Assembly (NCBI RefSeq): GCF_002355475.1
Contig: NZ_AP014862.1
Location: 3,968,001-4,032,000, forward strand
DNA: 64,000 nt
Reading direction: 5' to 3'
Source: Pseudomonas furukawaii
Lineage (GTDB): Bacteria; Pseudomonadota; Gammaproteobacteria; Pseudomonadales; Pseudomonadaceae
Shown: one piece after another, positions 1 to 8,117 of the stretch
Position numbering within the stretch: position 1 is the stretch's first letter
Layout: each line of letters starts with the position of its first letter
The notes under the pieces: generated by a model
The model's input: only the letters and a program-made list of their open reading frames with translations
Database searches by the model: none
Told to the model about the DNA's origin: nothing
Program-made: the position numbers and the translations under genes

Positions 1-1
1 C

Positions 2-376
2 TCCGACACCTACGACGACGACCTGCCCTACTGGGACCCGGCCAGCACCGCCGAGAAGCCCCACCTGGTGATCCCCTACACCCTGGACACCAACGACATG
101 CGTTTCACCCAGGTCCAGGGCTTCAACAAGGGCGATGACTTCTACGAGTACCTGAAGGATGCCTTCGACGTGCTCTACGCCGAGGGCGCCGCCGGCGCGC
201 CGAAGATGCTCTCCATCGGCATGCACTGCCGCCTGCTGGGCCGCCCCGCCCGCCTGGCCTCCCTGGCACGATTCATCGAGTACGTGAAGTCCCACGAGAA
301 AGTCTGGTTCGCCCGCCGCATCGACATCGCCCGTCACTGGCACGCCACCCACCCTTTCAAAGAGCACGCCCAATGA
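2..376 (+). CDS. puuE: Allantoinase PuuE, C-terminal part (5' end outside window)
   Basis: Only the last 124 codons are present; the reading frame is open from base 2 and ends at TGA 374-376. PuuE is a cofactor-independent allantoinase of the polysaccharide-deacetylase fold that opens the allantoin ring to allantoate in urate catabolism. The visible residues (SDTYDDDLPYW, then IPYTLDTNDMRF, then GMHCRLLGRPAR and the end region with KVWFARR) are typical of this family's C-terminal half. The stop overlaps the uraD start (ATGA, 373-376), so the two are translationally coupled in one purine degradation operon. Identification is by recognition of the family; the N-terminal half cannot be checked here. 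Confidence 0.93.
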   Translation, partial: SDTYDDDLPYWDPASTAEKPHLVIPYTLDTNDMRFTQVQGFNKGDDFYEYLKDAFDVLYAEGAAGAPKMLSIGMHCRLLGRPARLASLARFIEYVKSHEKVWFARRIDIARHWHATHPFKEHAQ

Positions 377-888
377 GCCGTTTCCAGACCCTGACGCCAT
401 CCACCCTGTCCCGCGAAGCCTTCGTCGAGGCCTTCGCCGACATCTACGAGCACTCGCCCTGGGTCGCCGAGAAGGCCTTCGACCTCGGTCAGGACGACAG
501 CCTCAACGAAATCAACGGCCTGCACCAACGCATGGCCGACCTGTTGCTCAGCGCCAGCCATGAAGCCCAGCTGGCCCTGATCAACGCTCACCCGGACCTG
601 GCCGGCAAGGCCGCCGTCCGTGGCGAGCTGACCGAAGCCAGCACCAGCGAACAGGCCGGTGCCGGTATCCACGAGTGCACGGCCGAGGAGTTCGCGCGCT
701 TCACGGAACTGAACGACGCCTACAAGGCCAAGTTCGGATTTCCCTTCATCATGGCGGTGAAAGGCAGCAATCGGCACCAGATCCTGGCGGCCTTCGAGGA
801 GCGCATCCACAACTCCCCGGAAGCCGAGTTCAGCCGGGCACTGGCCGAGATCAACAAGATCGCGCTGTTCCGTCTGCAGCAGATGTAA
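373..888 (+). CDS. uraD: OHCU decarboxylase UraD
   Basis: This encodes 171 residues, the normal size for 2-oxo-4-hydroxy-4-carboxy-5-ureidoimidazoline decarboxylase. The enzyme makes S-allantoin from OHCU in the cytoplasm, the last step of the three-step urate to allantoin route. The HPDLAGK motif (residues 73-79) contains the catalytic histidine of the family, and FGFPFI near residue 120 is another family signature. The start overlaps the puuE stop by 4 bases. A hairpin lies 30 bases after the stop, then allA begins at 1048. In P. aeruginosa I recall the allantoicase gene alc sitting between uraD and allA; here there is only 159 bp. Confidence 0.95.
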   Translation: MSRFQTLTPSTLSREAFVEAFADIYEHSPWVAEKAFDLGQDDSLNEINGLHQRMADLLLSASHEAQLALINAHPDLAGKAAVRGELTEASTSEQAGAGIHECTAEEFARFTELNDAYKAKFGFPFIMAVKGSNRHQILAAFEERIHNSPEAEFSRALAEINKIALFRLQQM

Positions 889-919
889 GCCGCAGCCGCA
901 CCGCAGCCTTCAGATACCC

Positions 920-939
920 GGGCGGACCCAGGTCCGCCC
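920..939 (+). terminator. Hairpin between uraD and allA, no U-tract
   Basis: Positions 920-928 and 931-939 are perfect inverted copies (GGGCGGACC / GGTCCGCCC), leaving in practice an 8-bp stem and 4-base loop. No T-run follows, so it is more likely an mRNA-stability or attenuation structure, or a deletion scar site, than a full terminator. It sits in the 159-bp gap where alc is expected. Confidence 0.5.
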
Positions 940-1047
940 ATCGGCTCACCACCCGGTGGCAGAGCCAGGGGGGAGGATGAAACGGTCACCCCCTTCGGAC
1001 CCGCCCATACCCGGGACGGGAACCAGAAACGAACAAGTAGAACAGCC

Positions 1048-1551
1048 ATGCGAACCCTGAAGATCGAGCCCCTGACCAAAGAAGCCTTCGCCCCCTTCGG
1101 AGACGTCATCGAAACCGACGGCAGCGACTACTTCATGATCAACAACGGCTCCACCCGCCGTTATCACAAGCTGGCCACGGTCGAGACCGCCCAGCCCGAC
1201 GACAAGGCGATCATCAGCATCTTCAGCGCCGAATCCCTCGAGATGCCCTTGCGCATCAAAATGCTGGAACGACATCCGCTGGGCAGCCAGGCCTTCATCC
1301 CGCTGCTCGGCAACCCCTTTCTGGTCGTGGTCGCGCCACTTGGCGATGTACCTGTACCGGGTCTGGTCCGTGCCTTCCTCACCAATGGCAGGCAGGGCGT
1401 TAATTACCATCGCGGCGTCTGGCACCACCCGGTGCTGACGATCGAAAAGCGGGATGACTTCCTGGTGGTTGATCGCAGTGGTTCTGGCAACAACTGCGAC
1501 GAGCATTACTTCACCGAGGACGAACAAGTCCTCCTTGACCCCCACCACTAA
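1048..1551 (+). CDS. allA: Ureidoglycolate lyase AllA
   Basis: This encodes 167 residues, matching the family length (about 160-170). It releases urea and glyoxylate from ureidoglycolate, the end of allantoin breakdown. The opening (MRTLKIEPLTKEAFAPFGDVIE), an internal FINNGSTRRYHKLA-like stretch (residues 31-46), a GVWHHPVL segment with the conserved metal/substrate-site histidines (about residues 137-144), and the closing CDEHYF segment are characteristic. It lies in line with uraD and puuD on the same strand. With no allantoicase gene visible nearby, its substrate must be made by an enzyme encoded elsewhere. Confidence 0.93.
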   Translation: MRTLKIEPLTKEAFAPFGDVIETDGSDYFMINNGSTRRYHKLATVETAQPDDKAIISIFSAESLEMPLRIKMLERHPLGSQAFIPLLGNPFLVVVAPLGDVPVPGLVRAFLTNGRQGVNYHRGVWHHPVLTIEKRDDFLVVDRSGSGNNCDEHYFTEDEQVLLDPHH

Positions 1552-1603
1552 TAAGAGAAGCCCAAGGATCGGCGTGCCGGTCCGCGGGAAAGAGGTAACA
1601 ACT

Positions 1604-2872
1604 GTGGAAGCACATTTGACCGAATGGCTGAACCTGGGCATTCGCTGGGTTCACATGATCACCGGCATCGCCTGGATCGGCGCGTCCTTCTATTTCGTCT
1701 GGCTGGAGAACAACCTCAACCGCAAGAACCCGCGTGACGGGCTCTCCGGTGACCTCTGGGCCATCCACGGTGGCGGTATCTACCACCTGGAGAAGTACAA
1801 GCTCGCCCCGCCGAAAATGCCGGACAACCTGCACTGGTTCAAATGGGAAGCCTATTTCACCTGGCTGTCGGGCGTCGCCCTGCTGACCGTGGTGTTCTAC
1901 CTGAACCCCACGCTCTACCTGATCGCCCCCGGCAGTGACCTGGCCCCTGCAGCCGCCATCGCCATCGGCGTCGGCGCCCTGATCGCCGGCTGGTTCATCT
2001 ACGACCTCCTGTGCGATTCGCCCCTGGGCAAGACCCCCGCCCTGCTCGGCCTGGTGCTGTTCGTGCTGATCATCGGCGCCGCCTGGGGCTTCTCCCAGGT
2101 CTTCAGCGGCCGTGGCGCGTACATCCATGTCGGCGCCCTGATCGGCACCATCATGGTGGGCAACGTGTTCCGCATCATCATGCCGGCCCAGCGTGCCCTG
2201 GTTAAGGCCATCGAAGAGAACCGCGAGCCCGATCCGGTGCTGCCGGCCAAGGGCCTGCTGCGCTCGCGCCACAACAACTACTTCACCCTGCCGGTGCTGT
2301 TCATCATGATCAGCAACCACTTCCCGAGCACCTACGGCAGCCAGTACAACTGGCTGATCCTGGCCGGCATCGCGGTGATTGCGGTCCTGATCCGTCACTA
2401 CTTCAACACCCGCCACGACAGCAACAAGTTCGCCTGGACCCTGCCGGCCGGCGCCCTGGGCATGATCTGCCTGGCCTTCGTCACCGCGCCGAACTACAAG
2501 GCCGCCGAACCGAGCATCGCCGTCGAGCCCGCCCACCAGGAACAGGCCGCTCCCGCCAGCAGCGCCGCCCCGGCAGCGACCAGCCAACCCCAGGCTGCCG
2601 CTCCTGCCACCGGCGACTTCGACAAGGTCCACAGCGTCATCCAGGAACGCTGCACCGTCTGCCATTCCGCCAAGCCCACCAGCCCGATGTTCACCTCGGC
2701 GCCGGGCGGTGTGATGCTCGACACCCCGCAGCAGATCCAGATGCTCGCACCGAAGATCCAGGCCCAGGCAGTCGCCAGCCAGATCATGCCGCTGGGCAAC
2801 ATCACCCAGATGACCCAGGAAGAGCGTGACCTGATCGGCCGCTGGATCGCTCAAGGCGCCAAGACCAACTGA
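1604..2872 (+). CDS. puuD: Membrane urate hydroxylase PuuD with C-terminal cytochrome c domain
   Basis: I chose the GTG at 1604 because an AGAGG ribosome site lies 8 bases upstream and the protein then begins VEAHLTEWLNLGIRWVHMITGIAW, the usual PuuD start. An ATG 50 codons earlier would overlap allA and add a poor sequence. The 422-residue product has about eight membrane segments (the DUF989-type urate hydroxylase part). A proline/alanine-rich linker (about 305-335) follows, then a periplasmic cytochrome c domain with CTVCH at 350-354 and a likely Met ligand in the IMPLGN segment near 395. It oxidises urate to 5-hydroxyisourate and passes electrons to the respiratory chain. It ends in a strong terminator at 2964. 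Confidence 0.93.
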   Translation: MEAHLTEWLNLGIRWVHMITGIAWIGASFYFVWLENNLNRKNPRDGLSGDLWAIHGGGIYHLEKYKLAPPKMPDNLHWFKWEAYFTWLSGVALLTVVFYLNPTLYLIAPGSDLAPAAAIAIGVGALIAGWFIYDLLCDSPLGKTPALLGLVLFVLIIGAAWGFSQVFSGRGAYIHVGALIGTIMVGNVFRIIMPAQRALVKAIEENREPDPVLPAKGLLRSRHNNYFTLPVLFIMISNHFPSTYGSQYNWLILAGIAVIAVLIRHYFNTRHDSNKFAWTLPAGALGMICLAFVTAPNYKAAEPSIAVEPAHQEQAAPASSAAPAATSQPQAAAPATGDFDKVHSVIQERCTVCHSAKPTSPMFTSAPGGVMLDTPQQIQMLAPKIQAQAVASQIMPLGNITQMTQEERDLIGRWIAQGAKTN

Positions 2873-2963
2873 GTCCGGCGCTCCGGGACCAATGGCCGCT
2901 CACGGCGGCCCGAGGTCCCGCGAACCACGGCGGACGACGACCCCAAGCGTCGTCCGCGCTTCA

Positions 2964-2990
2964 GGCCTGCCCCCCAGGCGGGCCTTTTTT
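2964..2990 (+). terminator. Rho-independent terminator after puuD
   Basis: The stem arms are 2964-2971 and 2977-2984 (8 bp including one G-U pair), with a 5-base loop and a run of six T at 2985-2990. It closes the puuE-uraD-allA-puuD transcript. Confidence 0.88.
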
Positions 2991-3117
2991 ATTCCAAGCG
3001 GTATCCCCGGCCGGGCGCACCATCGCCCGGCCTGCTCCATGAATGCCCCGGCGGCCACGCCCACGAAGCGTGGCTTTGCCAAGCGACTTACAAGAACAAA
3101 AGCGCCTGAGGTGTTGC

Positions 3118-4467
3118 ATGACCACTCCGACAGAGCGAGAAATCGCCCTTTCGCCCGCTGACCAGCGCCTGCCCCTGATGCAACTGCTGCTCGTCGGTTT
3201 CCAGCATGTCCTGCTGATGTACGGTGGCGCCGTTGCCGTACCCCTGATCGTCGGCCAGGCCGCCGGTCTCTCCCGAGAAGAAATCGCCTTCCTGATCAAC
3301 GCAGACCTGCTCGTCGCCGGTATCGCCACCGTGGTGCAGTCCCTCGGCATCGGTCCGGTGGGTATCCGCATGCCAGTGATGATGGGCGCCAGCTTCGCCG
3401 CCGTGGGCAGCATGGTGGTGATGGCCGGCATGCCCGGCGTCGGCATCCAGGGCATCTTCGGCGCCACCATCGCCGCCGGCTTCTTCGGCCTGCTGATCGC
3501 CCCCTTCATGTCCCGCGTCGTGCGCTTCTTTCCACCGCTCGTGACCGGCACCGTGATCACCGCCATCGGTCTCACCCTCTTCCCGGTTGCGGTCAACTGG
3601 GCGGGCGGTGGCAACCAGGCCAGCTCGTTCGGTGCCCTGGAGTACCTCGCCATCGCCTCCCTGGTGCTGGGCGTGATCCTGCTGGTGAACCGTTTCCTCA
3701 AGGGCTTCTGGGTGAACGTGTCGGTGCTGGTGGGCATGGCCCTGGGCTACCTGCTGGCGGGCGCCTGCGGCATGGTGGACCTGGAAGGCCTGGACAGCGC
3801 CCCCTGGTTCCAGGTCGTCACGCCGATGCACTTCGGCATGCCCAAGTTCGAGCTGGCTTCGGTCCTGTCAATGTGTCTGGTGGTGGTGATCATCTTCGTC
3901 GAATCCACCGGCATGTTCCTCGCACTGGGCAAGGTGACCGGTCGCGAAGTCTGCCCCACCGCCCTGCGTCGCGGGCTGCTGTGCGACGCAGGCGCATCCT
4001 TCCTCGCGGGATTCTTCAACACCTTCACCCACTCGTCCTTCGCCCAGAACATCGGCCTGGTGCAGATGACCGGGGTGCGCAGCCGCTACGTGACCGTGGC
4101 CGCCGGCGCCTTCCTGATCGTCCTCAGCCTGCTGCCGAAGGCCGCGTTCCTGGTGGCCTCGATTCCCCCCGCTGTCTTGGGTGGCGCCGGCATCGCCATG
4201 TTCGGCATGGTGACTGCCACCGGTATCAAGATCCTCCATGAGGCCGATATCACCGACCGCCGCAACCAGTTGCTGGTGGCCGTGAGCATCGGCCTGGGCA
4301 TGGCACCGGTGGTGCGCCCGGAGTTCTTCGCCCAGCTACCCCACTGGATGGAACCCATCACCCACAGCGGCATCGCCATGGCCACCCTCAGCGCCCTCAG
4401 CCTGAACCTCCTGTTCAACGTCCTCGGCGAGAAGGACCGCGCCCGTCATTGCACGGCCGCCCACTGA
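3118..4467 (+). CDS. NCS2-family purine (xanthine/urate) permease
   Basis: Starting at the ATG at 3118, which has GAGGTG 5 bases upstream, the product has 449 residues. An earlier in-frame ATG at 3043 would add 25 arginine-rich residues without a ribosome site. It is a nucleobase:cation symporter-2: about 12-14 hydrophobic segments. The family signature with QN, G and T appears as FAQNIGLVQMTGVRSRYV (about residues 302-319). An acidic segment with FVESTG around 260-266 matches the substrate-binding glutamate region. Its position directly after the urate hydroxylase gene suggests urate or xanthine uptake; exact specificity cannot be read from the sequence. Confidence 0.9.
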   Translation: MTTPTEREIALSPADQRLPLMQLLLVGFQHVLLMYGGAVAVPLIVGQAAGLSREEIAFLINADLLVAGIATVVQSLGIGPVGIRMPVMMGASFAAVGSMVVMAGMPGVGIQGIFGATIAAGFFGLLIAPFMSRVVRFFPPLVTGTVITAIGLTLFPVAVNWAGGGNQASSFGALEYLAIASLVLGVILLVNRFLKGFWVNVSVLVGMALGYLLAGACGMVDLEGLDSAPWFQVVTPMHFGMPKFELASVLSMCLVVVIIFVESTGMFLALGKVTGREVCPTALRRGLLCDAGASFLAGFFNTFTHSSFAQNIGLVQMTGVRSRYVTVAAGAFLIVLSLLPKAAFLVASIPPAVLGGAGIAMFGMVTATGIKILHEADITDRRNQLLVAVSIGLGMAPVVRPEFFAQLPHWMEPITHSGIAMATLSALSLNLLFNVLGEKDRARHCTAAH

Positions 4468-4517
4468 TTGTTGCTCCCATCCCCGTCGCACCCACGAGGT
4501 ACGGCGGGGCTTCCACA

Positions 4518-4543
4518 GCCCGCCCACCCGGCGGGCACTTTTG
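4518..4543 (+). terminator. Terminator after the NCS2 permease gene
   Basis: The arms GCCCGCC (4518-4524) and GGCGGGC (4530-4536) form a perfect 7-bp stem with a 5-base loop, followed by ACTTTTG. Confidence 0.75.
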
Positions 4544-4612
4544 AATCCCGCCGCCCGCGTCGGCCGGCCCCCGTGGCCTGGCTGGACGCCCAAGGCTTGA
4601 AGGAGGAAGCCA

Positions 4613-4645
4613 TGTACACAATCTGAATTTATTACGTAGACAATC
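4613..4645. promoter_or_regulatory. Direct-repeat operator candidate (TGTACACAATC) upstream of the Tsx-like gene
   Basis: TGTACACAATC (4613-4623) is followed 22 bp later by CGTAGACAATC (4635-4645), which matches 9 of 11 bases on the same face of the helix. The first copy recurs exactly, inverted, at 7154-7164 upstream of the next Tsx-like gene. The core resembles GntR/FadR-type operators (T-GT-AC-A). It lies in the 444-bp gap between the permease and the first outer-membrane channel gene. The regulator is unknown. Confidence 0.45.
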
Positions 4646-4715
4646 AGCCCGCGAGGAAGACCATTCGCGCGAGCATTCGCACCAGCCACCGCAACGACCC
4701 GCTGGCCCGGGTTCC

Positions 4716-4863
4716 CTACAAGAAGAATGCGAGGTGCTGCATGACCCACCTATCCACGGTCCTTTCCAGGTCAGGCCGAATTTCGGCGACCACCCTTTCA
4801 CCGCCTTCCGCCGCCACGCGGCTGCATGCCCGTACCAGGTACCGAGCCCCGCCAACGGCGTGA
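4716..4863 (+). other. Copy of a gene leader with a 40-codon vestigial ORF
   Basis: Bases 4716-4746 resemble the leader and first codons of the NCS2 permease gene (3087-3123): both have CT(T)ACAAGAA, then GAGGTG, then TGCATGACC. The ATG at 4741 opens a 40-codon frame ending at TGA 4861-4863, whose sequence (MTHLSTVLSRSGRIS) matches nothing I know. It may be the stub of a deleted duplicate transporter gene or simply a shared leader. The rest of 4468-4911 holds the terminator and operator listed separately. Confidence 0.35.
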
Positions 4864-4911
4864 CCTGAGTTTCCTGCCAACCGCACCTGCATAACGAGAA
4901 GGATGATCCTG

Positions 4912-5763
4912 ATGTTTCGCAAGCAATGCCTGGCGCTCGGCGCCGCCCTGTTCGCAACCAGCGCCACCGTATCCGCCGCCGAAGACGGCAAGTTCTTCGA
5001 GTGGATGAACAACAGCGTCGGTTTCCGCTACGGCCAGCAGTTCACCAACCCGAACAACCCGAACAAGTTCGCCAAGCGTGCCTACAGCTTCACCCACGCC
5101 GACGGCTACCGCTACGGCAGCAACTTCTTCAACCTCGACGTGTTCCTCTCCGACAGCCGTGACCCACGCAAGGGCACCGACCACGGCGGCAGCGAGGTCT
5201 ACGCGATCTACCGTCACCAGCTCTACGCCTCGCGGGTCTTCGACCAGCCCCTGGGCACCGGCCTGATCAAGGACTACGCCCTCACCTTCGGTTTCGACGC
5301 CAGCCGCAACAACAACCTGGCCTCGGCGAAGAAGCGCTCCCTGGTGCTCGGTCCGACCCTGAAGTTCAACGGCGCCGGTGTGCTCGATCTCAGCCTGATG
5401 CTCTACCACGAGAAGAACCACTCGGGCATCCCCAACGCCAAGCACCCCGACCATACCTTCGACACCACCTACATGCTCAACCTGACCTGGATGAAACCCT
5501 TCCAGCTTGGCGATCACGACGCCAAGTTCCAGGGCTTCATCAACCACGTGGGCGAGAAGGGTGAGGACTACTTCGACAAGGACACCGCGCCTGAAACCCT
5601 GATGCGCACCTCCCTCATGGTGGCCGCGATGCCTGGTGCCAAACGCAAGCCGAACCTCTGGCTGGGCGTGGGCTACGAGTACTGGCACAACAAGTTCGGC
5701 GTCGATGGCGGTCGTGGCAGTCGCACCTCCACGCCGACGGTGAACCTGGAATACACCTTCTGA
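4912..5763 (+). CDS. Tsx/OmpK-like outer-membrane channel protein
   Basis: I prefer the ATG at 4912, with AGAAGG 9 bases upstream, over the ATG at 4903, which abuts the ribosome site. The 283-residue product begins MFRKQCLALGAALFATSATVSA, a signal peptide with cleavage after VSA. The mature part has the alternating aromatic pattern and final phenylalanine (NLEYTF) of a 12-strand beta-barrel. The motifs FRYGQQF, FTHADGYRYGSNFFNLD and GVGYEYWHNKFGVD are typical of the nucleoside-specific channel family (Tsx/OmpK). The place next to purine degradation genes suggests uptake of nucleosides or nucleobases. A second family member lies convergently at 5847-6656. Confidence 0.85.
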   Translation: MFRKQCLALGAALFATSATVSAAEDGKFFEWMNNSVGFRYGQQFTNPNNPNKFAKRAYSFTHADGYRYGSNFFNLDVFLSDSRDPRKGTDHGGSEVYAIYRHQLYASRVFDQPLGTGLIKDYALTFGFDASRNNNLASAKKRSLVLGPTLKFNGAGVLDLSLMLYHEKNHSGIPNAKHPDHTFDTTYMLNLTWMKPFQLGDHDAKFQGFINHVGEKGEDYFDKDTAPETLMRTSLMVAAMPGAKRKPNLWLGVGYEYWHNKFGVDGGRGSRTSTPTVNLEYTF

Positions 5764-5798
5764 GGCGACTCGCAAGCGCCGTTGTAGGTCCCGGCCGT

Positions 5799-5824
5799 GG
5801 GGAGCGGCGCAAGGCGCCCTCCCC
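5799..5824. terminator. Bidirectional hairpin between the two convergent Tsx-like genes
   Basis: GGGGAG (5799-5804) plus GGCGC (5806-5810) pair with GCGCC (5814-5818) plus CTCCCC (5819-5824), giving an 11-bp stem with one bulged C and an AAG loop. It sits between converging stops. There is no clear T-run on either side. Confidence 0.55.
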
Positions 5825-5846
5825 CGGTCCTTATCCCGAGCGGGAA

Positions 5847-6656
5847 TCAGAAGTGCACCTTCACCAGCAGGCTGGCGGTGTTCTGGTCGGTACCGTCTAG
5901 GATCACGTCACCCAGGAAGCTGTCGTCGTCGATGCCGTACTTGTCCTTCCAGTAGTCGTACTCGACGCCCACATACAGCTGCTTCTCACCCCACCCCATG
6001 GCCTTGCCCAGGTCGTACTTCACCTGCGGGTTGAAGTGCAGGTTGGCGTGGTAGGTACCACGGCTGTTCTCGTCGTTGTCCACCACCCAGTCCATGAAGC
6101 CGTCGATCAGGATGTCGGAGTTGCCCACCGGGATGGTGTAGCTCCACACCGGGGTGATCTGCCAGACGTTGTCGCCCGGGCGGCTGCCGTCGGTGGTGCG
6201 GTTGTAGAAGTTGACCTGGAAGAAGTCGAAGCCCGGAATGGCCAGGTCGAAGCCCGGACCGATCAGGTAGGACTCCACATCCCCCTCGCCGAACTCGTAA
6301 GTCATGGCCAGCAGTACATCGGTGACAGGACCGAACTGGATCTTCTGATCGAAAATCTTGCCGAAGGACAGGCGCGGCTGGAACTCGCCGTAGTAGGTGT
6401 TGCTCCCCACCAGATCGTCTTCATCGCCGTTGTAGAAGATCTTGTCCAGGAAGAAGAAGTTATCGCCGTACTTCCAGCCATCCGCGTGCTCGAAAGTCAC
6501 CGTCTGCTGGATCTCCGGGTTGACCTTGAAGTTCTGGCCGTAGAGGTAGGTCAGGCTGTTGTTCTGCCAGTACAGCAGGTCACCGGCGATGGCCTGGCCG
6601 CCCCCGAGCATTCCGACGGAGAGGGCGAGGCAGTGCGGCAGATACTTGGCTTTCAT
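5847..6656 (-). CDS. Second Tsx/OmpK-like outer-membrane channel protein
   Basis: The start at 6656 is set by AAGGGG 7 bases upstream and by the signal peptide that follows (MKAKYLPHCLALSVGMLGGGQAIA, cut after AIA). An upstream in-frame ATG would add 67 non-signal residues. The mature protein of about 245 residues has the family hallmarks SLTYLYGQNF, FEHADGWKYGDNFFFLD, VGVEYDYWKDKYGID and a C-terminal phenylalanine (LLVKVHF). It is a diverged paralogue of the 4912 gene and converges on it. Probable role is passage of nucleosides or nucleobases through the outer membrane. The 568-bp upstream region carries an AT-rich promoter area and an operator candidate at 7154. Confidence 0.85.
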   Translation of the reverse strand: MKAKYLPHCLALSVGMLGGGQAIAGDLLYWQNNSLTYLYGQNFKVNPEIQQTVTFEHADGWKYGDNFFFLDKIFYNGDEDDLVGSNTYYGEFQPRLSFGKIFDQKIQFGPVTDVLLAMTYEFGEGDVESYLIGPGFDLAIPGFDFFQVNFYNRTTDGSRPGDNVWQITPVWSYTIPVGNSDILIDGFMDWVVDNDENSRGTYHANLHFNPQVKYDLGKAMGWGEKQLYVGVEYDYWKDKYGIDDDSFLGDVILDGTDQNTASLLVKVHF

Positions 6657-7089
6657 GGTGAGTCCCCTTGTTGTAGTGGGTTTCAGGTTGTTCCGTCCCG
6701 CGCCCACCCCGAGCCCGCCCCTGGAGCTGGGGACAGGCACGGACAGACGCGGGAATGGAGAGGGTTGCTCGCGTCGAACCTCAGCTGGAAAGGCTGGCTC
6801 GCTCGAATCGCCTGGCACCGGATGGGCGTTCTTCAGCGTTGCGCTGTTCGGCTGCATCCAGGAGGCCCTGCAGGGCCCGAATCACGGAAAGGTCGGAAAG
6901 CGGGTACCGGCCCATGGCCGGACTGCAGGGCGCAGTCCCCTTGGCCGGACCGGACGGGCGATGCGCGGGGCATTCCCCGGAAATGTCGGATGCGTACATG
7001 GTCAAAGCCTGCCTGTTGTTCTTGTAGGTCGTGGGCTTACAGGGTGATACCGAACACCCTGTGCAATTAGAGCTCTGAAAAAGCTGATC

Positions 7090-7170
7090 CAGAGGTCAGG
7101 ATTTTCCGAACTATATACAGGTTGAGCACACAACAAACAACAATTTATTTATGGATTGTGTACAAAAATC
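7090..7170 (-). promoter_or_regulatory. Promoter/operator region of the second Tsx-like gene
   Basis: This AT-rich stretch inside the 6657-7224 gap contains GATTGTGTACA (7154-7164), the exact inverse of the 4613 site, followed by AAAAATC. TATATACAG lies at 7112-7120 and could serve as the minus-strand -10 (TATATA) or as a half operator. The TGT-TACAAAAA pattern also occurs at 10671-10682. The remainder of the gap (about 6700-7020) is GC-rich and I see no gene in it. Confidence 0.45.
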
Positions 7171-7224
7171 CGCCGACCGGGCCGTTGCATGGGCTGCAGT
7201 CCCCGACGCAGAGCCGTCACGGCG

Positions 7225-8043
7225 TCAGGGCTGGCCCTTTTCCTTCTGTCGCTTGAGGAAATCGATCTTCCACTGCTCCATCCCCAGGTATTCGGAATCC
7301 AGGTTGGCCTCAACCTGATAGCGTGCCTTCAACGCCTCCACCGCCTCCCGATGCTCGGCCAGAAAGCGGTCGAATCGGGCGATCAGCTCCGGATGGCGAA
7401 CACTGGAGAGCGTGAAGGCACCCTTGGTGTGCGGCAGCTTGGGATCGAAGACCAGAGCCCCCGGACGGACGCGGATGTTGTCCAGGTAGTAAGTGGCCAC
7501 CACCACGTTGTAGTAGGCGCCGTCGGCCTCCCGCTTCATGGTCTGGCGAATCATCCGGCCAAGGTCCGCGCTCCGGACCCGCTGCACCTGGCCCGCGTCG
7601 ATTAGCCCCTGATAGGTCCAGGGCGTCCAGCCACTCACCACCGCCAGCCGCCCGAGGGCCTCCACCCCCTGGCCCTGGCGCCCGGGCTCCACCAGGACGC
7701 CGTCCACATAGGCCACGACCGGCTGGCTGTAGATGACCTCCCTGCCCCGCTTGGCATCCCTCGCCCAGTCAGGACTGTCCGGGTACTTGAAGTCGATCCC
7801 GCCTTCCAGCAGTTGCGGGGTCAGCGATTCCACCGGCAAGGGCCGGTACTGCAACTCCAGCCCGGCATCCCGGGCGAACAGGTCCAGCAGGTCGCGGGCG
7901 AATCCCTGGTACTCGCCCTGGTCGCCGACCCAGTAATGGGGCCGGAATTCCTGCTGCTCCACACCGATCACATAGGGCTGCGCCAGAGCGCCGTTCACGG
8001 ACAGAAAGCCGGCCAGCAGCCAGCCGAACGCCTGAGGCTTCAT
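7225..8043 (-). CDS. Periplasmic substrate-binding protein (family 3-like)
   Basis: The 272-residue product has a signal peptide (MKPQAFGWLLAGFLSVNGALA, cut after ALA). The fold resembles bacterial solute-binding protein family 3: PYVIGVEQQEF at the start, YQGFARDLLDLFARDAGLELQYRPLP near residues 45-70, and a hinge-like LSSVRHPELIARFD near 220. No permease or ATPase gene accompanies it, so it may serve a remote ABC transporter or a sensor. It lies 74 bp downstream of the 8-oxoguanine-type deaminase gene on the same strand and could share its transcript. Its ligand is unknown. Confidence 0.75.
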   Translation of the reverse strand: MKPQAFGWLLAGFLSVNGALAQPYVIGVEQQEFRPHYWVGDQGEYQGFARDLLDLFARDAGLELQYRPLPVESLTPQLLEGGIDFKYPDSPDWARDAKRGREVIYSQPVVAYVDGVLVEPGRQGQGVEALGRLAVVSGWTPWTYQGLIDAGQVQRVRSADLGRMIRQTMKREADGAYYNVVVATYYLDNIRVRPGALVFDPKLPHTKGAFTLSSVRHPELIARFDRFLAEHREAVEALKARYQVEANLDSEYLGMEQWKIDFLKRQKEKGQP

Positions 8044-8117
8044 CGACCTCCTCCTTGTGCTTACAGGGGCTTGGGTGGGAGGGAGCGGGCGTCCCGCTCC
8101 CCTTTTTCCGTGGCGAC

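Noticed and set aside
6700-7060. Several plus-strand ORFs in the gap upstream of the second Tsx-like gene
   Set aside because: They differ in all frames, have no ribosome site or family resemblance, and lie in GC-rich DNA where chance ORFs are common.
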